In this document: positions 1-5,357 of the stretch, piece after piece | How the letters are laid out: every line of letters starts with the position of its first letter | Numbering within the stretch: the first letter of the stretch is position 1 | Source of the DNA: Rhodobacterales bacterium UBA3077 | Lineage (GTDB): Bacteria; Pseudomonadota; Alphaproteobacteria; Rhodobacterales; Rhodobacteraceae | Assembly: GCA_002366685.1 (NCBI GenBank) | Contig: DFBP01000199.1 | Span: forward strand, 1,009-8,564 | Reading direction: 5' to 3' | Length of the DNA: 7,556 bases | Position numbers and translations under genes: made by a program | Notes under the pieces: model-generated | What the model saw: only the letters and a program-made list of their open reading frames with translations | What the model was told of the DNA's origin: nothing | Databases searched by the model: none

Positions 1-1
1 T

Positions 2-463
2 GCCCGCCTTATGAATGAAGCACGTCATGAGGGGCTCGCCCTTACGGTGGTTTCCACAAGCTCTCGGGTAGAAACAGAAACACTTATCTCCGAGATTTTG
101 GGGTTTCCGGCTTTAGGGTGGTTTGACGGCATCCATACTTCGGAAGATGCCGGCGTTCCTTCTGCTGTCAAGAAGCTATACCGCAAAGCGTTGCATGATC
201 TGGGCATTTCCGGGAACCGGGCTGTGGCCATTGACGATAGCGAAACCGGTTGTTATGCGGCCGCAGAAAATGGCATTAAGTCAATTGCGACGCCGAGCCT
301 TTATACGTCATCTCATCTTTTCGAATCCGCAGAGCTAATCGTGAGTGATCTCGGCGACCCGAATGCGCCCTATACCAAAATAAAAGGCGGCCATCTTGAC
401 CACTCATTTGTGAGTGTGTCAACGTTGCAAAAGCTAAATTCACCTAACAGCGCCGCTGCATAA
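2..463 (+). CDS. HAD-superfamily hydrolase, C-terminal part (5' end outside window)
   Basis: This is the C-terminal part of a haloacid dehalogenase-type hydrolase, most like the CbbY/beta-phosphoglucomutase group of phosphatases and phosphomutases. The reading frame is already open at base 2, so the ATG at 11 is probably internal and the nucleophile motif (DxDxT/V) lies outside the window. Visible motifs are motif II in VVSTSS (about residues 14-19 counted from the ATG at 11) and the acidic motif IV in AIDDSETG, which binds the Mg2+ cofactor, followed by the usual AAENGIKSIATPS segment. The motif III lysine is normally in a KPxP context. Here the region reads PSAVKKLYRKAL, so one of the two adjacent lysines may do that job. 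About 35 residues follow the last core strand. The gene ends 14 bases from the stop of the convergent TetR gene. The family is clear; the substrate cannot be told. Confidence 0.8.
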   Translation, partial: ARLMNEARHEGLALTVVSTSSRVETETLISEILGFPALGWFDGIHTSEDAGVPSAVKKLYRKALHDLGISGNRAVAIDDSETGCYAAAENGIKSIATPSLYTSSHLFESAELIVSDLGDPNAPYTKIKGGHLDHSFVSVSTLQKLNSPNSAAA

Positions 464-475
464 GCAAGTGCTTAT
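460..475. repeat. Perfect inverted repeat between convergent stop codons
   Basis: ATAAGCA and TGCTTAT form two 7-base arms around a 2-base centre (AG). The left arm includes the TAA stop of the HAD gene, and the repeat ends 2 bases before the stop codon of the convergent tetR gene. In RNA a 6-bp stem with a 4-base loop is possible from either strand. It is AT-rich and has no U-tract, so it would be a weak terminator at best. It could also be a protein-binding site or chance. Confidence 0.4.
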
Positions 476-477
476 AA

Positions 478-1104
478 CTAGGGTCCCGTGCTGGACGGCT
501 GGTCAGCGCCGCTGTGAGAAACCAATCCGCGAACCATACAAAGATATATCTCTTCGATATTGTTAGCCGAAAGTCGGCCATCCCCGCGATACCAAGTGGT
601 CACACCCGTAAGCATCGCGATAATCGCATAGGCCGAGAGCCTAGAATCGCAAAGAGAAAAACTTCCTTCTTTGCCACCATTTCTCAAAATCGCTTCGAGC
701 AAATCTTCGTATTGCCTCCGTTTTGATTCGATTAATTCAAAATTTTCAGGCGATAGGTTACGCAGCTCCATGTAGGCGATGAAAACAGCATCCACACGGT
801 CCAGATGAAACCGGATATGGAAGCGCACAAACTGTTCAATTTGCGCCATCGGCTCAGTCGGCTGTGTGGCGCTTTCTTCGGCCCACGCGTTCAGGAGGTC
901 GTCTAGATGGCGGTCCATGATCTGAAACAACAGAGTTTGTTTATCGGGCGTGTAAAGATAGAGTGCGCCAGCCTGAACACCGACTTCTGTCGCGATTTGA
1001 CGCATAGAAACAGCGGCATATCCATATTGCGCAAAAAGTTTGGTGGCCGCTGCACGTAGTATTCGCGCTGTCTTTTTTCCATCAGATCCGGATTTTCGTG
1101 CCAT
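478..1104 (-). CDS. TetR/AcrR-family transcriptional regulator
   Basis: A 208-residue one-component DNA-binding regulator, the usual length for TetR proteins. The N-terminal domain (about residues 12-60) has the family pattern: a first helix ILRAAATKLFAQYGY, then the helix-turn-helix VSMRQIATEVGVQAGALYLY, then PDKQTLLF where the conserved YxYFxxKxxLL element lies. The rest is a helical ligand-binding and dimerisation domain with no recognisable ligand signature. The ATG start has GAGGG four bases upstream (1109-1113), a little close but usable. The gene lies 60 bases downstream of phaC on the same strand, so it may be expressed partly by read-through from phaC. A palindrome typical of TetR operators lies 30 bases upstream of its start, which suggests autorepression. 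By position it may respond to a fatty-acid or acyl-CoA signal linked to PHA metabolism, but that is inference from the neighbour only. It is not the PhaR/PhaF type of PHA regulator. Confidence 0.9.
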   Translation of the reverse strand: MARKSGSDGKKTARILRAAATKLFAQYGYAAVSMRQIATEVGVQAGALYLYTPDKQTLLFQIMDRHLDDLLNAWAEESATQPTEPMAQIEQFVRFHIRFHLDRVDAVFIAYMELRNLSPENFELIESKRRQYEDLLEAILRNGGKEGSFSLCDSRLSAYAIIAMLTGVTTWYRGDGRLSANNIEEIYLCMVRGLVSHSGADQPSSTGP

Positions 1105-1119
1105 TCAACCCTCGGTTTT

Positions 1120-1148
1120 TTTACAAAACTAACTGAACATTCGTTCAA
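1120..1148 (-). promoter_or_regulatory. Candidate promoter of the TetR gene
   Basis: On the minus strand TTGAAC (plus positions 1143-1148) and TGTAAA (1120-1125) are 17 bases apart and could be -35 and -10 elements. The -35 overlaps one arm of the TGAAC-N4-GTTCA palindrome, so a bound repressor would block it. The predicted transcript start falls almost on the GAGGG Shine-Dalgarno sequence, which leaves a very short leader and weakens the case. Confidence 0.33.
1134..1147. promoter_or_regulatory. Probable TetR operator (TGAAC-N4-GTTCA)
   Basis: A 5+5 inverted repeat, TGAAC and GTTCA around ATTC, sits between phaC and the TetR gene, 30 bases upstream of the regulator's ATG. Operators with GAAC/GTTC arms are common for TetR-family repressors. 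I see no second copy in the phaC upstream region (2935-3022), so autoregulation is the simplest reading. Confidence 0.55.
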
Positions 1149-1164
1149 ATAGCAAGAAAAACCG

Positions 1165-2934
1165 TTAACGAAGGTCAAACCGGTCGCGAACAAAGCTCCC
1201 GGGGGCCTCTTCCAAAACGCCGGAAATATTGCCGGGTATCCTCGCCGTCACCTTTTTACCGCTTCGTTTTGCCAGCCATTTATGCCAGTCACCCCACCAG
1301 CTTCCGGGAGTTTCAACTGCCGTTTCAAGCCAATCGGGGAGCGCAGCCTTGCCTTCGAGATCACCAGTCCAATATTGGTATTTGCCAGAATCAGGTGGAT
1401 TAACCACTCCAGCAATGTGCCCCGAGCCCGCTAGAATAAACCTTGTATTCGCTGGGTTCATTTTCTTGGCCCCTCTGAAAACTGACGCTGCTGGCGCAAT
1501 ATGGTCTTCTTTCGTTGCCACATGATAAAGCGGTGCCGTCACATCTTTTGGTCCAACTTGTTCGCCGAGCAACTCGAATTCTCCGGTTGCAAAAGCGTTT
1601 TCCATGTAAAATCGGCGAAGATAATAAAGATGTAACTTTCCGGGCATCCCGGTGCTGTCCGCGTTCCAATAAAGCAAATCAAACGGGAACGGTTCTTTGC
1701 CGAGTAGATAATTATTGACCACATAAGACCAGATGAGATCACTTGCGCGCAACATGTTAAACGAACTTGCCATGGTTTGTGCGGGCAAATAGCCGTCAGG
1801 CATTTGCTCCTGCAACGCCTCAAGAGACTCTTCATCAGCAAAAATCTGTAGCTCGCCAGCATCGGAAAATTCGAGTTGTGTTGTAAACATCGTTGCCGAT
1901 GATACGCGCTTGTCTTTGGTTTTACCGAGATAAGCCATCAGCGGGCCGAGCAAGGTGCCGCCAACGCAATAACCGCCAATATTCAGGCTCTTTTGACCGG
2001 TTTCTTTGAGAACCACATCAACGGTATCCAGCACCGCTTGCGAGTAGCTGTCCCAGCTTTCATCCCGCTGCTTTTCGTCCGGGTTAACCCACGAAATAAT
2101 AAAGACAGTATATCCTTTGCCAACCAGATATTTCATCAACGATTTCTTTTCGTTGAGGTCCAGAATATAGAATTTGTTGATCCAGGGCGGCACAAAAAGC
2201 AGAGGCTTTTCATAGACCTGTTTGGTGCTCGGCGCATATTGAATGAGCTGCAATACATTGTTTTGCCAGATAACTTTACCGGGCGTAACGGCCATGTCTC
2301 TTCCGACTTTGAAAGCATCCATATCCGTCCGACGGATCAGGAGCTTGCCGTGGCCACGTTCAACATCTTCGAGCATCATCTGCAACCCACGCACGAGATT
2401 TTCACCGTTTTGCTCGGCGGTTGCCTCTAGCACTTCGGGGTTCAGGGCGAAAAAATTCGCCGGGTGAATCGATTCCACATAGTTGCGCGTATAAAAAGCG
2501 AGTTTTTTGCGTTCGGCATCGGAAAGCCCATCCGCTTCGGCGACCTGCTGCTGCAACCAGTCCGCTGTAAAAAGATAAGCGTTTTTTATATAGTCAAAAA
2601 GTGCGTTTTCCGACCATCCCTTGTGAGAGAAGCGCTTGCCGCCCTTGCCGTCTGGCTCTGGCGGTGTATCTGCGTTCCAGCGGACCAATGTTTTTAACCA
2701 GAGTGATTGTTGGGCCAGCCAATATTCCTGCGTTGCCCGAGCGAGATCTTCAGGAGAAGACCAAAGCGCCTTATTAATTTCCATTAAAGCCTTTGCCGGA
2801 GAGACAGCGTCGTTTTGCCCCTCGAGCGCCGCCTGCCATACTTTCATCGAGAGATCAGCAATTTGAGCGAAATTTTGCGCGACCTCCTGCCCCTGATGGA
2901 ACAATTCATTCATTTCTGTTGGCTTGTCTGACAA
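1165..2934 (-). CDS. phaC: Class I polyhydroxyalkanoate synthase
   Basis: Polymerises (R)-3-hydroxyacyl-CoA, typically 3-hydroxybutyryl-CoA, into PHA at the surface of storage granules. An N-terminal region of about 200 residues precedes an alpha/beta-hydrolase core. The lipase-like box GGYCVGG carries the catalytic cysteine, C323 with the start used here. The other triad members are D477 (in ATKEDHIAP) and H506 (in GSGHIAGVVNPP). Family hallmarks PLLFVPPWINKFYILDL and GYTVFIISWVNPD are present. Spacing and length (589 residues) agree well with the Cupriavidus necator enzyme (C319, D480, H508). Start choice: TTG at 2934 has GGAGG eight bases upstream (2943-2947). ATG at 2913 would give 582 residues but lacks a clear Shine-Dalgarno. 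The frame also extends to a TTG at 2994. No phaA, phaB or phasin gene is in the window. It lies upstream of the TetR gene on the same strand and diverges from the lipoprotein gene. Confidence 0.95.
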   Translation of the reverse strand: MSDKPTEMNELFHQGQEVAQNFAQIADLSMKVWQAALEGQNDAVSPAKALMEINKALWSSPEDLARATQEYWLAQQSLWLKTLVRWNADTPPEPDGKGGKRFSHKGWSENALFDYIKNAYLFTADWLQQQVAEADGLSDAERKKLAFYTRNYVESIHPANFFALNPEVLEATAEQNGENLVRGLQMMLEDVERGHGKLLIRRTDMDAFKVGRDMAVTPGKVIWQNNVLQLIQYAPSTKQVYEKPLLFVPPWINKFYILDLNEKKSLMKYLVGKGYTVFIISWVNPDEKQRDESWDSYSQAVLDTVDVVLKETGQKSLNIGGYCVGGTLLGPLMAYLGKTKDKRVSSATMFTTQLEFSDAGELQIFADEESLEALQEQMPDGYLPAQTMASSFNMLRASDLIWSYVVNNYLLGKEPFPFDLLYWNADSTGMPGKLHLYYLRRFYMENAFATGEFELLGEQVGPKDVTAPLYHVATKEDHIAPAASVFRGAKKMNPANTRFILAGSGHIAGVVNPPDSGKYQYWTGDLEGKAALPDWLETAVETPGSWWGDWHKWLAKRSGKKVTARIPGNISGVLEEAPGSFVRDRFDLR

Positions 2935-2955
2935 AACGAGAGCCTCCGTGAGCGC

Positions 2956-2984
2956 TTGCACCGATGCAGCCGGCAATATATATT
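2956..2984 (+). promoter_or_regulatory. Candidate promoter for the lipoprotein gene, in the divergent phaC gap
   Basis: TTGCAC (2956-2961) and TATATT (2979-2984) are 17 bases apart and point at the lipoprotein gene, with a predicted transcript start near 2991. The -10 is a good match and the -35 a partial one. The -10 lies in a 10-base perfect palindrome AATATATATT (2975-2984), which reads the same on the other strand. It could also serve phaC, though I find no convincing -35 on that strand. Confidence 0.4.
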
Positions 2985-3022
2985 TGAAAGGCAAAAGAAA
3001 TTATTTCAAGGGTAAACTTAGA

Positions 3023-3328
3023 GTGCGCACGTATTTAGCCATAGCATGTGCAACAGGGCTGCTCTTGAGCGGCTGTTCAATCAACGATGATCTCAGAAGT
3101 TATCAAACCTCGGTCCCCGAGCGTGTGCGAGGCTTGGCATGGCTGGAATTGGCACCTTTGGGCGCATTTGCCCAACTCAGCCCGGATGAAAACATACCCG
3201 ATGCTCGCAACTTGGCTCAAAAAGCGGCCGATCTACGAAGAAGAGCCGCAGCTATTCGAGGGCCTGTGCTTGATCCGATACGGGCAAGCGCCATGCGGGC
3301 TGCCCTAAGTAAACTCGCCAGTCGATAA
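3023..3328 (+). CDS. Small predicted lipoprotein of unknown function
   Basis: A 101-residue protein that I do not recognise. The N-terminus is a lipoprotein signal peptide: an Arg-2 n-region, a hydrophobic stretch, and the lipobox LLSGC with Cys18 as the predicted lipidated residue. The residues after Cys are S, I, N, with no Asp at +2, so outer-membrane sorting is expected by the enterobacterial rule, which may not hold in this group. The mature part (about 84 residues) is polar with an Ala/Arg-rich, probably helical C-terminal half (roughly DARNLAQKAADLRRRAAAIR onward). The start is GTG at 3023, with AAGGG ten bases upstream (3008-3012). The frame stays open upstream with possible TTG starts at 2984 and 2924, but these would bury the signal peptide, and 2924 would overlap phaC. 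It is transcribed divergently from phaC and ends in a terminator-like palindrome. Existence as a gene is fairly likely; the role is unknown. Confidence 0.72.
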   Translation: MRTYLAIACATGLLLSGCSINDDLRSYQTSVPERVRGLAWLELAPLGAFAQLSPDENIPDARNLAQKAADLRRRAAAIRGPVLDPIRASAMRAALSKLASR

Positions 3329-3338
3329 ATCGACTTTT
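3320..3338 (+). terminator. Terminator-like palindrome at the lipoprotein stop codon
   Basis: AGTCGAT and ATCGACT are perfect 7-base arms around AA (3320-3335), and the last T begins a run of four T (3335-3338). The TAA stop codon is at 3326-3328, across the centre of the repeat. The stem is short and only moderately GC-rich, so termination would probably be partial. It would separate the lipoprotein transcript from the rraB-hom run. Confidence 0.42.
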
Positions 3339-3363
3339 AATGTGTTGGCCTTGGTCCTATAAG
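3335..3363 (+). promoter_or_regulatory. Candidate promoter for the rraB-hom-glpX-recJ run
   Basis: TATAAG (3358-3363) is a good -10 match, with a weak -35 (TTTTAA, 3335-3340) 17 bases upstream. The predicted start near 3370 leaves a leader of about 20 bases before the TTG start of the RraB-like gene. It lies just after the terminator-like palindrome, where a new promoter would be expected. Confidence 0.3.
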
Positions 3364-3388
3364 CGCACAAAGCAAGCGGAGAGCCAAA

Positions 3389-3745
3389 TTGAGCGACGAA
3401 AATCAGGATTTTGATCAAAAAGCCGCGACCTTCTATTCGGTAGCTCAATTTCTGGATGAGGGTAAGGTGCCCGAAGGTGCCGAAATCGCGCTTGAGCTGT
3501 TCTTTATACCACAGGAAGGCGCGGATGCTCCCGCCTTTTTGAAAGCGCTTAAAACTTTTGGTTACAACGCGGAAACGCAATCCGAGACAGTCGAAGGCGG
3601 CGCGAGTCGTGAGGCGATAACAATCAATATAGATACAACAATGACAGCCGAAGATATCTGGCTACATGAAGAGCGCACAACCAAGCTCGCGCAAAGTCGA
3701 GGCTATGCCCCAGATGGTTGGGGTTTTCTTGAGCCAGACGCATAA
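3389..3745 (+). CDS. rraB: RraB-family protein (ribonuclease E inhibitor-like)
   Basis: A 118-residue acidic cytoplasmic protein resembling RraB (PF06877). In E. coli RraB binds the C-terminal scaffold of RNase E and changes which mRNAs the degradosome cuts. What supports the call is the overall layout, an N-terminal helix (ATFYSVAQFLDEGKVPEGAE), an alternating alpha/beta middle, and the near-terminal signature PDGWGFLEPDA, which corresponds to YDGWGTYFEDP near the end of E. coli RraB. The acidic C-terminal tail of the E. coli protein (138 residues) is missing here. The start is TTG at 3389, with GGAG seven bases upstream (3378-3381). No ATG in this frame lies near the N-terminus. It is followed by hom after 13 bases, so the two are probably co-transcribed. 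Whether it acts on RNase E in this organism is inference, because the RNase E scaffold is poorly conserved between proteobacterial classes. Confidence 0.75.
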   Translation: MSDENQDFDQKAATFYSVAQFLDEGKVPEGAEIALELFFIPQEGADAPAFLKALKTFGYNAETQSETVEGGASREAITINIDTTMTAEDIWLHEERTTKLAQSRGYAPDGWGFLEPDA

Positions 3746-3758
3746 AGGAACAAGTATA

Positions 3759-5045
3759 ATGAGCAAGCCTTTGAGAATAGCGATTGCAGGCCTTGGAACC
3801 GTGGGTGCGGGTATCGTGAAAATGGTGCAGACCCATGGCGAGTTATTGGCACGCCGCGCTGGTCGACCCCTTGAAATCGTTGCCGTTTCAGCCCGCTCAA
3901 AAGGCAAAGATCGCGGCGTGGGCCTAAGCGGCTACGCTTGGGAAGATGATCCGGTTGCGCTAGCCAAGCGAGATGACGTTGATCTGCTTGTCGAAGTAAT
4001 GGGTGGCGAAGACGGCCCCGCCAAAGCCTGTGTCGAGGCAGCGCTGGCATCTGGCAAACACGTAGTTACCGCCAACAAAGCCATGCTTGCGCTGCACGGT
4101 CAGGCAATGGCCGAACAGGCGGAAGCCGCCGGGGTCGCCCTTCGTTTCGAAGCGGCCGTAGCCGGTGGCATTCCGATTGTTAAAGCCCTTACCGAGGGGC
4201 TGGCTGGCAACAGTATATCGCGCGTTATGGGCGTTATGAACGGCACCTGCAACTATATCCTCACCAAAATGGATGCAACGGGCGAGAGTTATGGAGATGT
4301 GCTAAAAGAAGCGCAGGCGCTTGGCTATGCCGAAGCGGATCCCACGGTTGATGTTGGCGGCATAGATGCGGCGCACAAGCTCAGCTTGCTGGCCGCCACG
4401 GCCTTTGGCACTCGTGTCGCCTTTGACAAGGTCGAGATCGAAGGCATCGAGCGGATCACCTTGCAAGACATCCACAATGCAGCCGATATGGGCTACAAGA
4501 TTAAACTTCTTGGTGTTGCCCAACAAAATGAAGACGGGCTGGAGCAGCGCATGCAACCCTGCCTCGTGCCTACGGCCTCTCCACTTGGGCAACTTGAAGG
4601 CGTTAGCAATATGGTTGTGGTTGAGGGAGATTTCATAGGGCAAACCGTTTATCAGGGCCCTGGTGCGGGCGAAGGGCCAACGGCTAGTGCTATTCTTGGC
4701 GATATCATGGATATTGCCCGTGGGTTGGTTATCCCTGCTTTTGGGCAACCAGCCAAGGGGCTGGCGCAACCCAACATCTCCTCCACCGGGTCGGACGCCG
4801 CTTATTACCTTCGCTTTAGCCTGACAGACGAGGCCGGCGTACTTGCCAAACTGGCGGCAATATTGGGAGATCATTCGGTTTCCGTTAACCGTATGCACCA
4901 ATACGGGCATGACGGAAAAACCGCGCCATTGGTGATTGTAACCCATCAAACGCCCCGCGCCTCTCTGGATGCGGCATTGGCGGAGATCAGCGCATTAAAC
5001 GCATCATTAGCCGAACCGGTAGCGTTACGCATCGAGAGCTTATAA
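3759..5045 (+). CDS. hom: Homoserine dehydrogenase
   Basis: Reduces L-aspartate-4-semialdehyde to L-homoserine with NAD(P)H, the branch point toward threonine and methionine, in the cytoplasm. The protein has 428 residues, normal for a monofunctional enzyme with an ACT domain. Order of domains: Rossmann nucleotide-binding motif GLGTVGAG (residues 11-18); TANKAML with Lys107; the catalytic core MNGTCNYILTKM (160-171) and EADPTVDVGGIDAAHK (192-207), where E192, D203 and K207 match yeast E208, D219 and K223; then a C-terminal ACT domain (about 349-428, YYLRFSLTDEAGVLAKLAAI), which in relatives mediates threonine feedback inhibition. The start is ATG at 3759, with AAGGA nine bases upstream. The frame is open back to 3666 but that would overlap rraB. 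I see no leader peptide or attenuator in the 13-base gap. The enzyme is not fused to aspartokinase. Confidence 0.97.
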   Translation: MSKPLRIAIAGLGTVGAGIVKMVQTHGELLARRAGRPLEIVAVSARSKGKDRGVGLSGYAWEDDPVALAKRDDVDLLVEVMGGEDGPAKACVEAALASGKHVVTANKAMLALHGQAMAEQAEAAGVALRFEAAVAGGIPIVKALTEGLAGNSISRVMGVMNGTCNYILTKMDATGESYGDVLKEAQALGYAEADPTVDVGGIDAAHKLSLLAATAFGTRVAFDKVEIEGIERITLQDIHNAADMGYKIKLLGVAQQNEDGLEQRMQPCLVPTASPLGQLEGVSNMVVVEGDFIGQTVYQGPGAGEGPTASAILGDIMDIARGLVIPAFGQPAKGLAQPNISSTGSDAAYYLRFSLTDEAGVLAKLAAILGDHSVSVNRMHQYGHDGKTAPLVIVTHQTPRASLDAALAEISALNASLAEPVALRIESL

Positions 5046-5082
5046 TAAGGTCGCCAGAACTAACTCGATCAAGGAAATGTCT

Positions 5083-5337
5083 ATGAAAAACGTTATCGCG
5101 CTTGCCCTCGCCGTCACCGCCACGGCTTCTTTTGCACAAGATTCTAGCGACAATTATGAAATGGCCAGGCTGGGGATCACCATGAATGGCTACGATTGTG
5201 AAAGTGTATTGGGTGCCGAGCCAACCGATAATGATGATGTGGTTGAAATTACGTGCTTAAAAAGGGCTGGCTCTGACGCCACGGTGGTATATATCTTCAC
5301 CATCGACGGGGCGGGATTCTCTATCACCCCGAAATAA
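5083..5337 (+). CDS. Small secreted protein of unknown function with two cysteines
   Basis: An 84-residue protein that I do not recognise. It has a clear Sec signal peptide (MKNVIALALAVTATASFA) with likely cleavage after SFA, leaving a periplasmic or secreted domain of about 66 residues. The mature part has two cysteines (C39 and C58) that could form one disulfide. It looks like a small beta-rich fold: ITMNGYDCESVLG, then VVEITCLK, then TVVYIFTIDGAGFSITPK. It is acidic. There are two candidate ATGs. The one at 5083 is preferred because AAGGA (5071-5075) lies seven bases before it, against one base before the ATG at 5077. The gene lies 37 bases after hom and 20 bases before glpX, so it is probably in the same transcript, although an exported protein does not obviously fit with these two enzymes. 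It could be a recent insertion in a conserved gene order, but its base composition is like that of its neighbours. Confidence 0.8.
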   Translation: MKNVIALALAVTATASFAQDSSDNYEMARLGITMNGYDCESVLGAEPTDNDDVVEITCLKRAGSDATVVYIFTIDGAGFSITPK

Positions 5338-5357
5338 ACTTACGGGAAAGGCCCCAC

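Noticed and set aside
1149..1185. Possible terminator after phaC (minus strand, ACCG/CGGT followed by a T run)
   Set aside because: The stem is about four base pairs with a long loop. The T run is real but the hairpin is not convincing.
903..1193. Open frame of 96 codons on the minus strand spanning the tetR 5' end and the phaC stop
   Set aside because: It overlaps the well-supported TetR gene in another frame and has no family features.
1993..2430. Open frame of 145 codons on the plus strand opposite phaC
   Set aside because: It is antisense to the conserved alpha/beta-hydrolase core of phaC. I see no ribosome-binding site or recognisable protein.
3666..3758. Upstream extension of the hom frame
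   Set aside because: It overlaps most of the rraB 3' end in another frame. ATG at 3759 has a Shine-Dalgarno and begins the normal Rossmann N-terminus.
4302..4949. Open frame of 215 codons on the minus strand opposite hom
   Set aside because: It lies entirely inside hom, whose protein is unmistakable. The antisense protein shows no known motif, so it is a by-product of codon use in hom.
5328..5346. CCCG/CGGG pairing across the stop of the small secreted gene that could cover part of the glpX Shine-Dalgarno
   Set aside because: It is only a 4-bp stem with an 11-base loop, easily found by chance, so I do not call it a regulatory structure.
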